Source of the DNA: Trissonchulus latispiculum
Taxonomy: Eukaryota > Nematoda > Enoplea > Enoplida > Ironidae
Length of the DNA stretch: 64,000 nucleotides
Assembly (NCBI GenBank): GCA_030248195.1
Contig: JASAND010021176.1
Coordinates: 1-64,000 of the forward strand
Reading direction: 5' to 3'
This document shows positions 45,702-59,500 of the stretch, piece by piece (positions within the stretch are counted from its first letter, which is position 1; every line of letters begins with the position of its first letter). A program made the position numbers and the translations under genes. The notes beneath the pieces are model-generated. The model was not told the origin of the DNA. It ran no database searches and saw only the letters and a program-made list of their open reading frames with translations.

Positions 45702-46052
45702 ATGGATCAGTCTCATTCGTTCTTTCGTGGTGGACGGTCGGTTTTAAAAGCTATCTCGAAAATGTTTTGGTGGTGTTGGTTTAGTGTTCAAGGTAACGAC
45801 GTGAAAATTTGGGACTACAGTGCGCCATGCTACTTCACCTCGGAAACAGCTACTGAGGATGGGAGGTCGGCTAGTTTTAAATTTAAGGGAAGTTTCGGAT
45901 TACCATTTTTGGGGATTTTGGAAGGGCCGGACTTGGTTTACCTTCGGATGATTGACCAAAAACAAATTCCAATTACCGACAGCCTCGCCCAAACCCTGGG
46001 AACCAAGCTCCGCCTCCACCTCTTCTCCCCCTTGTCCCAACAGTCCTCCTAA
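45702..46052 (+). CDS. TIR-borne gene, right copy: unrecognised 116-aa protein
   Basis: ATG 45702 to TAA 46050-46052, reading outward toward the right end. Identical to the left copy except one Glu/Lys change. Upstream are TATAAAG (45679-45685, 17 bp before the ATG, so a start there would give almost no leader) and a better placed TATAAAAG at 45385-45392, about 310 bp upstream. Two AATAAA signals follow (46100-46105, 46110-46115), forming a complete polymerase II unit inside the TIR. Promoter, ORF and poly(A) signal are all duplicated in the left arm. No recognised domain. Candidate roles such as capsid-like, accessory or DNA-binding are speculation. Confidence 0.8.
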   Translation: MDQSHSFFRGGRSVLKAISKMFWWCWFSVQGNDVKIWDYSAPCYFTSETATEDGRSASFKFKGSFGLPFLGILEGPDLVYLRMIDQKQIPITDSLAQTLGTKLRLHLFSPLSQQSS

Positions 46053-46099
46053 GGGCTACTGTTAATAGTGTACATATTTGTTGTATATTGTATCTAGAA

Positions 46100-46115
46100 A
46101 ATAAAAAACAATAAA
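46100..46115 (+). terminator. Poly(A) signals of the right TIR gene
   Basis: AATAAA at 46100-46105 and 46110-46115, 48-58 bp after the stop codon. Mirror copies follow the left gene on the minus strand. Confidence 0.5.
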
Positions 46116-47100
46116 ACATAAAAACACAAAAACATTAGATGGTGGTGGACCGGGCTTAGGTTAGTGTATATTATAGATTAGGTTAGGTAGGTACGTAGGA
46201 AGTAAGTTAGCTTAGGTAGGAGTCCGGTAATGGGCCGACGCCGGGTCCCAAGCACCGGGGGAAGAACTCAGAGGGACGGAAAGAATCGAATAAGAGGTTA
46301 GAAAGCCATAAAGATTACTCCTTATAAAAATTTTATGAAACCCGATTTGTTGATGCTGTACCAAAAATTATAAAAATCCTCATTTAGCTGAAACTAAGTG
46401 TGTTGGGTCTAGACTTGTAAAGCTCGAGGAGAGGAATCGAACGGTATCTGTTTCACCGAAATCGGATCAGGGATGAGAAAGTTATGGTCCGTTGAAAATC
46501 ACCTTATAAAAATTTTATGAAACCTGATTGGATGATGCTGCACCAAGGATATATAAGCACTTGAAGTTAGAAGTTTGAAAAACCTAAGAACGTCCGGAAA
46601 TACGCCGGGTCCCAAGCCCCGGGGGAAGAACTCAGAGGGTCGGAAAGAAAGGGATTAAAGAATGGAAACAAAGAGATTGGTGTAGTTTAGAATAAGCTTA
46701 AGTACATGAAAACTGAAGGAAAGGTCAAAAGGTCATTCCCTCCCGGAGTGAGGTGCGAAAAACGGATACTATACTACTTATTTCTGTTCAAATTCTAGTT
46801 ACATATTTTGTTTCTAGCCCAGCAGAGCAACATAGACTAGAAAGAACTCAGCTAGGCAACTACTAAACATTTCTATCTCAATGCTTAACACATGGTTCTG
46901 CCAACCTTTTATTAGAAAAGAAAAGAATAAATTATAAGGTTTCAACAACCTTAAGTGTACCAAAATCCAGTTTTCTCCAGCATTGTGGACCCGGACCCGG
47001 ATTCGGACCCGCTGGTACCCGGACCTGCGGGTCCTAAAGTTGGACCCGGACCCGACCCGGCCCGACCTAAGCTCGGCCCGGCGCCAACTCTGTACCAACT

Positions 47101-47888
47101 ATAATAAGCTCAATAAACTTGCACTAGAGCAGCAATAATTTCCTCATTCTTCTGACAATTTCTCACGAATTACGAGGTAAAAAACAACCAAACTTGGCAA
47201 ATTAATTCTGTCACATAATGTTACCAAAACAAATGCGTCAACATTGAACATGACTGCTGTGGCCACCTTTGACCTTGTGAAAGATGCCGATTTTTAAATT
47301 TTTCCAAACATTGACAAATTGGGCAATCGATAGCTAATGGAGCAACGACGAGCAACGTTTCCCATTGAACTATGGGTCTAAAATGCTGTCTGTGCAAGAT
47401 AAAATGAATTAAAGCTATCATGGGCAGTCCTCCAAAGTTTGGTCAGTGCTCCACTGAACCATGCATTGTAAACGCCTGGGTAGCTAGCCTAGAGCCGTGT
47501 CTGCAATTAAACATTACCTTAATAAATCTTTAATTTTGTGTATCGATCAACCCTGTTCACGATCACCTGCCTTTCAGGGCTCATTACCGGAATTTTCAAG
47601 TTTTCCAGCTTTGAACCTGAAAAACTCTGGCACAGTATGATTTCGAACACTAATATTTTGTTTTGGTTTTGAAACAATATGGGGGCATAATTATGTGTTG
47701 AAATGAGCGAAATCCGTGACTATGGATTTTCGACCAAAGTGACCCCCTCAAGCAGTAAGAGCCGAGCAGGTCCTGGGTCCAAAACGTCCAAACGGGAAAG
47801 GGTCGCGCCGGGCGAACACTTAACCAAAATCTGTCCGGATCTGAAAAGTCTGCCGGATAAAATAAGCCTTGAATAACCCATGTTTCAG
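47101..47888. other. Intergenic DNA
   Basis: No recognised gene or repeat. The end (TGTTTCAG, to 47888) is a plausible 3-prime splice site for the Thr-rich frame that follows. Confidence 0.4.
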
Positions 47889-49762
<1,874 letters not shown>

Positions 49763-51089
49763 TGTGGAATTTGTTTTCTTGAAACTTACGTGTCAACATG
49801 TATTTATTTCTGAAAGCTCCAAGCAAACTATTTGCAAATCCAAGTATTAATAGTAATTTAAGTGTAATTAAAAAATCTAGAAAATGTGGTAAATATTAAA
49901 CATGATAATTCTTTTGTACAACTTTTAAATGACGCTTCTAACTTCTGCCGATTCAGATTGTAAAGTCAAGATTTAGATATCAGCTTCAGAGTTCAGGTGT
50001 TCAAGGCCCGTGTAGTTTTCATCTCACTTCAATTTTTTACTTTTACTTGAATTTACTTTATTTAAACGATTTACTTTAATCATAAATTTTTCAAAATTTA
50101 AAACTAAGCTTGCTTGCTATCTTATGTACTGTTAACACTACTGCACATTTAACAAGCTGGCTTGCTTTTTCCCCAGTATTTCGGCTGAATATTGTTCTTG
50201 TACTGTTATTTGTATTGTATTTGTTATTGTACTGAACTTTGGCAAATCTGGGTCACGGAATCCAGAACATCATTGTTAATAAATTTTAAGCCTTCAACCT
50301 CGAAGAAATCAAGGTCAAATGAAAGTGCACATACTTCCACGCAAACTCTGATGAATCAGCTGATAATTCAGCAGCAGGAACCACGAATAATTTAAATGCA
50401 AAGGGATTATGCGTCCATCGAAAGACAGCATTATAGTGAGAGTCCGTGTAACCAATTTATCTGGGACAAAGCGCAAAATCTAGAATTGGTATTATCATGA
50501 AAAACGTTCAACATTAACTGTCCTGCTTCGTGCCGCCCAAGGCCGGTGTTAGCTAAGGACTTCTAAGGACTAGGACTGCTTCAAAAGGACAAGTGTAGGT
50601 GTCCAAGTGCACCAGTGAGTTATTCGTGCAAAACAAATTCGCGTCACCAAATGGTTAACGCCAATTTTCACGTAGTTGGTCAGGAAAATCGGATGAGTTA
50701 ACTTCACACATGTGGACACTCTCAAATCTGCAGTTTTTAAATCAGTTTCGAGATTCTTATCTCTACAATTGGAATCTTGCTGGAAAGAGCACCGATGCTT
50801 CCACAGAAGCCGGCTGACTCGGCAGCAATCACGCCGTCTGGGCTAATGCTTTCAAGAATTCCTGGAATTCAGCTGATTTTTAGCGAATTTTTCATAGGTC
50901 TCACCCGCGGAATCTCGCAATAATGGTGTGCTCAGAACTCTTTGATAGACGCATTGAGTTTAACTAAAACTGCTTGCGTTTTCCTATTGATTGCACCTGA
51001 AAATTCGACATTAGTTCCTCGACCAACAACCATTCAGTAAAGACTAAATCAATTACAACAATTACAACTGCAGCAATTTCTCTTTTATA
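49763..51089. other. Region upstream of the membrane-protein gene
   Basis: AT-rich with no supported ORF. TATAATG overlaps the start codon region at 51086-51092. No other promoter recognised. Confidence 0.4.
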
Positions 51090-54000
51090 ATGCCTAAATA
51101 CTTCACATCAGGAACTGTGACTGCAGTAGTTTTAGCTTCAACGATACCAGCAGACTCAGCTTCAGCATCTGCAGGAATGAACGGCCTAACAAAGAATCAA
51201 CATCACACAGCCGAACCCACAAATATTTTAACGAACGCACCTACTGAAGACACGACATCGGGGTCAGCAAATACAGTTTGCGAAAGTGTAAGGCTTTTAG
51301 GTTTTTACAGGCAGATGGTAGGGCAGGGGCTTATCTCCTCGAGTGATGTCGCCTAAACAAGAAAACTGCATTCCACGAAAAACCTTAGAGAAGATTACAT
51401 GTTCATCACAACATGACCTGAATAAGGACTGAAATCAAGAAGCATTAACTAGTAACGGTTAATTATAATTAAAGGAATGATGTAAGTTAATTTTAGGTAG
51501 ATGGAAAGGAACCTATCATTGCAGCTGGACACTATTTAAATGTTATAAAGAGAACTTCGGAAGGAGACCTCTTGCCACCACCTGCATATTCTGAAACGGA
51601 AAAAATCCAGAAATTTGCCAAGTTTTGGACAGATCCGGAAACAAAGCCACAGCTGAAAAAGTTTGTTGTAAATGGTAAAGCATCTGAAAATATGCCAGTA
51701 CTAGATCCAACCTGCGATCGTTTGGTTTTCGTGGTATGTTGTGGTATCTCACTCTTACTGTTGTAATCACCTGGTACTATGGCATTGTATGTATTTGTAT
51801 TTGTTATATTTTAACATCTTTACAATCTTACAGTTTTGACGGATTTTGGATAGCATATAGTAGTAAAGTCTGACCAAACAATCTTGGAACCGAACTGTGG
51901 GCTCCTGTTCTGAGTTAATATTTGAAGGTAGCTTGTACAAAGTATTACAGTTTTAGAATCCTCAGGAGGAGGAGATTCTGAAAACCGCATTATATTCAGT
52001 CTTTGTACGGTTATCGATACTAAATCGATAAAAACTTTCCAGAGTCGGAAGGAAAACGCTAATTAATTTGTACTCTTGTATGTTGGTTGGTACAAAATAT
52101 TTCCAAAAATCGGGTCACATCCGGTCCATGTCCGACAACCGGATATCTAAGTTGCAGAAACTGTACACTAAGATCAGTTAATCGCACAGTTTTTCTGAAA
52201 AGATGTTTGGATTCCTCGAGTTTGAAATCAGTCTGTATGGAAAACTTTGTCCGGTTTGGACCAAACTTGCGTGAACTAAGGTCATATCCGGATCGATAAA
52301 AATAAAAAACTGTTTTTTCGGTATGGTGCTCGGCATCGCGAATAAAAATGTTCGTTCTGGGTGCTTGTTGAATGAATGTTTAGGAGGCTGCTTTAATTTT
52401 GTGAGATTTCATGAGAAATCTAGATTTCATGAACTATTATTTCTAGAAATCTGAGATTTCACGGACTATTCTCTCAACATCCTTGGACCGGAAGTAAAAT
52501 TATTGCATTAAAATGATATTTCATCTATCTCTAACAAGCACCAGCCTCACATTACTTCATATCTGTTGTAAACTTTGACAAATAGCTTTTTTATAATGGG
52601 TGATTTTTGTTTATTCAGCATGTCTTTATTCCAGGGTCCACCACCATTGCCAAGTGTAATTAATGGGGTATCTCGGTCAGTAGTTTCTGCAGTGCGGACA
52701 GTTAGCTGCTTCATCCTCATCATTATTCTATCTGTTACTGTCATTGGAATTATTGTAACCAAGTAGGTATCACAGAACTACAACTGAATACATAATCCTT
52801 AATATGTGTTTGCATGAAAATTTTTTAAGCGTTTTTAATAAGTTCAGTGTGACATATGCCATTCATTATATGAATTATACCATGATATATGATTTATTAC
52901 AATTTGTCCCAGGTAGAAATTTGGTGTCTTGGTTACACAGCCGGTCATTTGCTTTGAGACTTGTGTTAACCACTGTAGCAACTGCAATTTAGACTTTACT
53001 GAAAAACAGAAAAGAAAGCGCAATGACTACCAATAAGAGTGCGCATATAATAGTGTAATAAATGTCTTCTCGCCCCTTTAAACTGGAGACTTCGTGTACA
53101 AAATATGCGAGTGAGATTAACTGACTCGTGTATGCTTTATGTTTGCACGTTGAGCAACTTTTCTGTTTGCTGAAATGAAACTACATTGCGCTTCACTAAG
53201 CCTTCAATGAAATGTTTGAAATTGATGAACGGTAACCGTAAGGCCAAATGGTTAAGGCTTGAACTTAGCACCGAAAGGTCCGAGGTTCAATTTCTACCTA
53301 AGCAATAAAAATGATGCTAAATTGTTTCCTTGAGCAAGAAACTTAGGTCTCTGCTCCACCGGTCGGATGAGGCGTTAAATTTGTGGGCCTGTGCGTGAAC
53401 AATAACAAATTGATTGACAATTCAGGGTAGCTTTAGTACTTATTTTGTAGAGTTATTTGCGTCCTGGCAACTAACATCTTAAAATTGCTTTCACTAATAA
53501 CTGACTCATATGTACATGTTTCATAGCATTTTTGGGCAGTAAGGAATGAAATTAACTTTCCGTCTATTACTTATTCCCAGGCGTTAGGCACGAAATAGAC
53601 AAAACTGTTATAAAAACAAGACTATACTGACCATCTCCGTTATTTTTGGAAACCGAGCAGTACTCTGAACTTGAATGAGAAACTCCAATTTGCTCAAGTT
53701 AATTACCTCTCAAATTAAACGTTCATCAAAGCTACTCTTCACGACTTATCTCTCACATCGACCATGTGTGGATACACAGCACCAGAGACGGCGGTCGCTC
53801 ATTTTCGTTTAGTATATTTTGCATTTTCCACTCAGACAGCTCTCCAAATTGAACTCTGTTCACTTCAACGCCCATACGAAGGAGTGGGCGACCCCCGTTT
53901 GGACCCTGTTCCCATAAGGGGCTTTCTGTTTGAGAGTCAATTTGTGGCAGGCTCAGATAGAGGATAGAGAACCCATCAGAGTTCTAGCTTCCACTGCACA

Positions 54001-56524
54001 CTGCACAGTATGTCGCTAGTTATATCCTTTCAAATTATGTAAATGCATTTCGTGTTTGCTCAGAAACAAACCATAAACTGCAGGCAAATTGTAGGAAATG
54101 AAAGCTACTGTGTACCTCGCAGTCACTCATGTTTTGTTTTTGTTGTCATATGAACACTTGCATTGAATTGAACTTTCATTTGGATAATAATCAAATCTTA
54201 ATTATATTTTTATATAAGTTTTGTTTTCTTTGTTTAATATTTATGTTACAGCCGGATTAAAGCTAGTACTTTTGCTGATGGTTGATGTGTTTACCAAATA
54301 ACTAAAGTGTCTGAAATTTTAAGCAAATCAATATAGTTTATATTTTTAGGATGAAATAACTGACTGAATACATTATTACTAACTTTATTGCAGACCCATT
54401 CGCATTGAGTCTTTTCTCCACTTGGTCCACGACTTTGGTTTAATTGGGATTCACACTGTAGTCAGTTTTCTTGCTGACAATCGCTACAACAAGGTATATG
54501 CTCGCAACGAATTGGTAATTTTCTTAAAAGACATAGCTACATCATTCGTAAGCATGAAGCGTGGTTAGCTGTCTTCTTCTGGCAGCTACAAAGTGAACCA
54601 AAGTCAGGTCAATGCAAGCACATTCTGACACTAAATACGCTGCAAACTGCAATATGCACATAATTTGATTTCAGAACCGAACCGTGGAGCACTGGCGTAG
54701 TGTTCTTGTCGGACTCGAATACGTCTGACTCCGAAGTTATACTTAAAAAGTCTACGTCAAGTAATTTTAACTGTCACATCCTTGTTAAAGCTCAGAATTT
54801 GTCCATTCGGAACTAGGAAGTTGCTCTAGTTCCGCCCTCGGAGTCTTGATGTATTGTGCAAATTAAATTCTTTTATTCAAGCCATTTATTAAAAAACTAA
54901 GACAGCAGCTAAATTTAGTTTGGCTTTTCTGTTCGTTCTGTTAACTTGTCTACTTTTTTATTTTGAAGGATCTGTGCAAAGCAGTACAATTATCCCTTCA
55001 GTATTTATTGACAACTATACTTATCTGCCAACTCATTGAAGCAGTACACGTTTACGCCTTAATATGTGGCGTCATTTCAAATGGTGGACTCATCACTAAA
55101 AAAGGCATCTTGCTTGTGTCGACATTAGGACCTGTAGCTCTTGTAGCTGCAGCGGCCTTTCGTTCACCTGTCTTTACAGTGTCTTATTCGTAAGTCTTCT
55201 TATTTGATACAGAACTATGCTAAGCATGTTTAAGGAAAAATAAATTTTTTTGCTGACTTCCTAATGCCCGATTCACTTACATGTTTCACTATGATATATG
55301 AACGACAAACTCTTGGAATAGTGTTACAGATTAAAGTTATATATAAGCATTATCGTCTTTCAAGCTATTAGCCAACTGTTTCCTTGTTGCAGCTGCTGGA
55401 CTCAATTTGGCGAACATATCCATTGGTTTACAACAGGGCCGGCTGTAGTTTTCAGTGTAGCGGCGTTTGCATTTTGCGACGCAGCTGTAACGGAAGATGA
55501 AACGACACGTTTTGTTCAGTTTCCGCTCACACCTCCGTGGAAACGCTGCTCGAACTAGTATGCAACCTTTTGCTGTGCATGCAGCCGTTTTGTTAATTAG
55601 GTCTTCTTGTGTTATGAAGCACAAGGACTCCTTTGACAGGACATCCTTTAATCAAATTAATTATTAAGAAATAGCCAAAAAATCTTTAAATCATTGCTAT
55701 CCCACTCACTTTTGTTTAAACTTTGCAACTGCATTATATCCACAACAACATTTAGATAAGTCAATTATAAGATACATCTATGTATTATAAGCGTGACACA
55801 TCCTCTGCACGCTAACGGCTGTCACCCACCACAAATTGTACCCATCACACTTATTAAAAATTCTCTTCATTCGAGAAAATTTGGCCGCTCTGTATGTGTT
55901 CTAAAGCTCGAAACCGACACAAAATTAGCATACGTAGTCCTTGTGTTTCGAGCTTTAGTACACAAGCATAGAGCGAGTGAGCTTACTCCCGTTTCGACTT
56001 GGTACAAATTTGGGAGGATTACTGAGGTCTAATTTGCGAGGAAGTGGATAGCCATTAACGTGCAAAGGATGTGTCACGCTCTCATACGTTCATACTATTA
56101 GATATTTCTGATATGATATAATATGTCAACAACTGTCATGCTCTATGTACTCATCATACATCAAACTTCAAACTTCATATTCCATACAGAATACCTGCAT
56201 ATTGGTAACTTATGTATTTGTATACTGGATTCTGGTATCCTTGGCTACAATACACTTAGATTTTGTTAATGCTTTCCAACTTTCAGTATTGCCTGTAGCG
56301 GTCTATTCATTATTGTCCCATTGAATTTTTTGACCTGGTTCTTAGCCTCATTCTCTGCATATTACCAAAATTTGGGCCTGTTTGGGATGGCATGTACTTC
56401 GGAAATTGCTCTTGGTGCCGCAATCTGGACTTTTCATACAATGGAAATCCCAAAGGCAAGACCGGTTTGCTGGTTTCTTGATACAAGCTTCCCATCAGTC
56501 TCGCCTAGATTCCGTAAACGATAA
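51090..56524 (+). CDS. Predicted multi-pass membrane protein, six exons with two alternative last exons
   Basis: Exons 51090-51287, 51497-51733, 52635-52762, 54394-54493, 54969-55189 and a last exon at either 56287-56524 (TAA) or 55393-55558 (TAG). All junctions have GT-AG and phases agree; both last exons take phase 2. The product is about 350-375 residues: a Ser/Thr/Ala-rich N-terminus, a charged soluble segment with LPPPAYSE (a PPxY motif, a likely WW-domain ligand) at about residues 92-99, then hydrophobic helices in exon 3 (CFILIIILSVTVIGIIV), exon 5 (two, e.g. LLTTILICQLIEAVHVYALI) and the last exon (FIIVPLNFLTWFLASF and another). The topology resembles four-helix membrane proteins such as MARVEL or tetraspanin-like families, but I cannot assign one. 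It probably acts at a cell membrane. A SINE and a MITE lie in introns 3 and 5. Confidence 0.65.
53228..53430 (+). mobile_element. tRNA-derived SINE in intron 3 of the membrane-protein gene
   Basis: A tRNA-like head with A box (TGGTTAAGGC, about 53249) and B box (GGTTCAATTTC, 53284) spaced as in tRNA. It is followed by a body with TTCCTTGAGCAAGAAACTTA and GGCGTTAAATTTGTGGGCCTG, which resembles conserved body and tail motifs of invertebrate tRNA-SINEs as I remember them. The anticodon arm is degraded, so it is not a tRNA gene. Confidence 0.7.
55790..56080. mobile_element. 291-bp foldback MITE in intron 5 of the membrane-protein gene
   Basis: AGCGTGACACATCC at the left pairs with GGATGTGTCACGCT at the right. 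The inner part also folds (CTAAAGCTCGAAAC with GTTTCGAGCTTTAG-like sequence). It lies between the two alternative last exons. The target duplication is unclear. Confidence 0.8.
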
Positions 56525-59500
56525 TTGTTTAAACAAGTCAGCAAGCTAGCCTAATTAAGACAGGATTTGTCATTAATACGATTAACTATAATGGAATGAT
56601 TCGACGAACCGCTCATCAAAAAGTACTGTCATAAGAGAAATAGGTTTCTTTGTTACCTTTTCAGAGCAGTTACCTTTAGCGTGCCCGTTAGTACAGTTCC
56701 ATACAAGGATAGCAATGAGATCCACGATCAGTAACCAACTACAAATTACAGTCGCAGATACTCAAATGAAACAGACCCTGCAACTGACTGATAATTACCA
56801 TTAACAAGAAATAGTTAAAGAGGCCAAGGTTCGCACAGTAGGACTGCACCTATGAATGTTTGGCCAGACAATCAGGATATTACGAGTTATTAGCACACTG
56901 GTGAAACCATTCAAAATCACTCCATCGAATTTCACACAACTTATAGAAACCCATTGGATTGGCCTCGCGTTGCAAAAGTCGTTGCTGTAGTAGTAAATTT
57001 ATTGCAGTTGTATTTTTCAGGTTAGAAAGTTTGTTGATAGAGTCAACCAGAAGCTTTATTATGTCATGCATCGTATCATGAACTTGTAATGAACCTGGCT
57101 AAAGCTAAATCTGTTAGTGTGTGACTGTCGATACCTGTTTTGTCTCAGAATCTGAACATAATTAGGATATACCAAAAATTTAAATTTAAAAATTTAAAAT
57201 TTGAATCGGACTGGCAAAATTCAGACAGTCTCGTTATTGATTCCTTTAAGTAGATTTGCAAAAATTAAATTGGTTAAATATTTTCTGGTAAAGTAATACG
57301 AATAGACTCAATGGCTCATCTTATTGGCTTTGGTAGGCAACGAAAAAGTTAATTGCGAAACTATATTCTGTAAGCATACTGACGTAAGCAAACTATTGCA
57401 ATGGAAAAATTGAATGAAGGGCATGTTCGTGGTCGGCTGTTTATTGAGCAAGAGGCTCTTCGTAGATCAAACGTCTTATTCGGAGTGAGAAATTCCTTTG
57501 CCAAGCTTACTATGGGACCTCCTTACCTGAACGTTAGGTCAAATTCCATTGACTCCTGAGAATTTTATCGAAAGAAAGCCAATCTTATCAAATAATACTA
57601 CTCAAGGCTAATGTATATTTTTGAGGATAAAATTTTTCAATTGTCGTTTTAAAATTAATTGTCTATTTGTAGCTAGTTTTCCAACTTCTTAACAAAAGAC
57701 AGCTATAGATTTTTGGCAATAACAACAATTTTTGATAGTTTTCAGTTAACATTGCAATTGCAAATGAAACATCAGTTTAATTGTTGTCATTTGCCAAGAA
57801 ACCAATTTTTGGATATTTGTTCATCATTTACAGCCAACTTTCTTACTACTAGTAGGAAATAGTTTTGCTTCACTTTACGGCATAGGTGTAATTTCAACTA
57901 ACCCCAACCTTGGGCATTTGTGGATCTCCCTATATTTTGCCCAGTGAAGTTTATTTTCAGTTGCAGGAGTCTCGCTCTGGGAGTTTCTCTAAATTCCCCC
58001 TATACATTATCGACTGTCAGGTAATAACTAAGCTTTGCCTTTGACTCAAGTTCGGCTGGTGCGAATATGACAAACTTTAATTTACCTGTAAAAATACCTG
58101 TGAATCAACTTCAAAGGCTGTGATTTTTGGCAAGTTGATCTTGTAAAGTGGACTCTGCTATATTGTTGCGAATTTTCTTGGCGAAGACGGACTTACGAAG
58201 TAAATATCCTAAAATTTTCTGTTGTGATTATTTTGGTTAGCTGGAATGGTTTAAAGTTGGCGTAATCACAGCTTTTGCCTGTGATTGCTTTTGAAGACAT
58301 AGGTAACTTTCCATGTTAAATCGAAAATATTTGTCTGTGATTTCTGGAGACGGGCTTGGAAAGCCGGCAACGGGATTGTGAGCCCATAGTCAGAATCAGA
58401 ATCTTTAGAGGAATGAAAAGACGACAACAAAAACAGTTATGCTAAAGACAAATGTTTAACTTGTAAGAAATGTATTGTATCGTCTGACTCACATTCACGC
58501 TGTGAAGATTTACAGATAATATTGTACTCGTTGATTCTCAAATTTCCGCATTTTGCATGCAATGTTTTCGTGTACTCATTCTTTTGACAGCTGAGTTTAA
58601 CCATCGCACAATAATCTTTGTTGCAACTACCGGTCTGATTTAACATATTAGACGAAAAATTTCGAAAATGAAATGTTCCTTCAATAACTCTTTCATAACT
58701 CTAAGCCCTCATGCCAATCGTATTTGTCATTATTTGATGAACTAACGACTACGATTACCTATACCACCTTAAATTGATTTAATTAATGAATTAATTAATT
58801 AATTAATTTAATTGAAAAAGAAATTAGATGAACTTATTCTATTTCACTTGTTGACTTCTGTTGAATTATAATTAATTATGATCAATAAGGCCGCTAAGAA
58901 TTTTGATTGTGTTTGGATCGATTACAAGATAGTTGGAATTAAATATAAAAAGGTCTTAACAGTGCTCTGTTGACTAAGACCACCACGACTCGGATCATTT
59001 ACATATGTAAAGTCTCCTATTAAAAGCCAGTTTTCTAGTAGGTTGGATAAAAAATACATTAATCGCATGATTTTCATTGATGGTTAGCTATCAGTTTTAA
59101 GTCCGATTTATGAATCTCCACACATCCTAATTGGCCTGGTTTGATTGCATTAGTTCCAGCTCTTATCAGAAATTCGTTTGAAATCAAGCAAGTTGTCGTT
59201 TATAAAATTCTATTATCCGTTAGGCCGAATACTTAGTCCCCATTGAGAGGTCGCTCGTCAACTTCTTCTTTGGCTAGTGTTGTTAACAAACACCTCCATT
59301 CATCAAGTTCAATCTCAGTAGTATATGCTTCAAGCAGCGTTTCATACACAGTTGTCGGCCATCTCTTAGGAGTTGGTGATTTTGTACTACATTGGGATCT
59401 TTAATGATAACTTAAGGCAAACGTACTGTTTCCAAGTTATAAGCTGAATAGCCTGAAGCACCACCAATCGATCGGCACTGTGACCATTTGCTTGCAACTG

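Larger units (their letters stand above)
42711..46778. mobile_element. 4.07-kb Polinton-like element with gene-bearing long inverted repeats
   Basis: Ends AGTAGTATAGTATCCG (42711) and CGGATACTATACTACT (to 46778), flanked by a perfect 6-bp target duplication TATTTC (42705-42710, 46779-46784). AG...CT termini and a 6-bp duplication are the Polinton signature, and the first nine bases equal the tip of the Polinton at 26217-38699. Inverted repeats of 1548 and 1729 bp take up four fifths of the element. Each contains one full copy of a 116-codon gene pointing outward. The 0.79-kb centre holds most of a zinc-finger gene. There is no polymerase or integrase, so it would depend on an autonomous partner. 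Dada and IS3EU elements also make 6-bp duplications and are alternatives, but their termini differ as far as I know. Confidence 0.85.
45050..46778 (-). repeat. Right terminal inverted repeat of the 4-kb element
   Basis: 1729 bp. It starts inward at TCGACCTA (45050), inside the zinc-finger gene, and runs to the element end. It contains two 44-bp direct repeats with the intervening DNA that the left arm has lost. It carries a full copy of the 116-codon gene at 45702-46052. Confidence 0.9.
42252..47092. mobile_element. hAT-like element split by the 4-kb Polinton-like element
   Basis: The left tip CAGAGCTAGCTCGGGGTCC (42252) and the right tip ending GGCGCCAACTCTG (47092) are imperfect inverted repeats. 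The flanks TATCAACT (42244-42251) and TACCAACT (47093-47100) match at 7 of 8 positions, as an old hAT duplication would. Both subterminal regions carry degenerate GACCCG/CCGGACCC repeats (42270-42350, 46985-47080). Without the insertion it would be about 765 bp. Non-coding. Confidence 0.6.

Noticed and set aside
52804..52992. Extra exon of the membrane-protein gene (after CCCAG near 52916)
   Set aside because: It ends in a stop and would truncate the protein before the later exons that join in phase. No support beyond an acceptor-like CAG.
53228..53310. Functional tRNA gene
   Set aside because: A and B boxes are present, but the anticodon stem and acceptor pairing are degraded and a SINE-like body follows.
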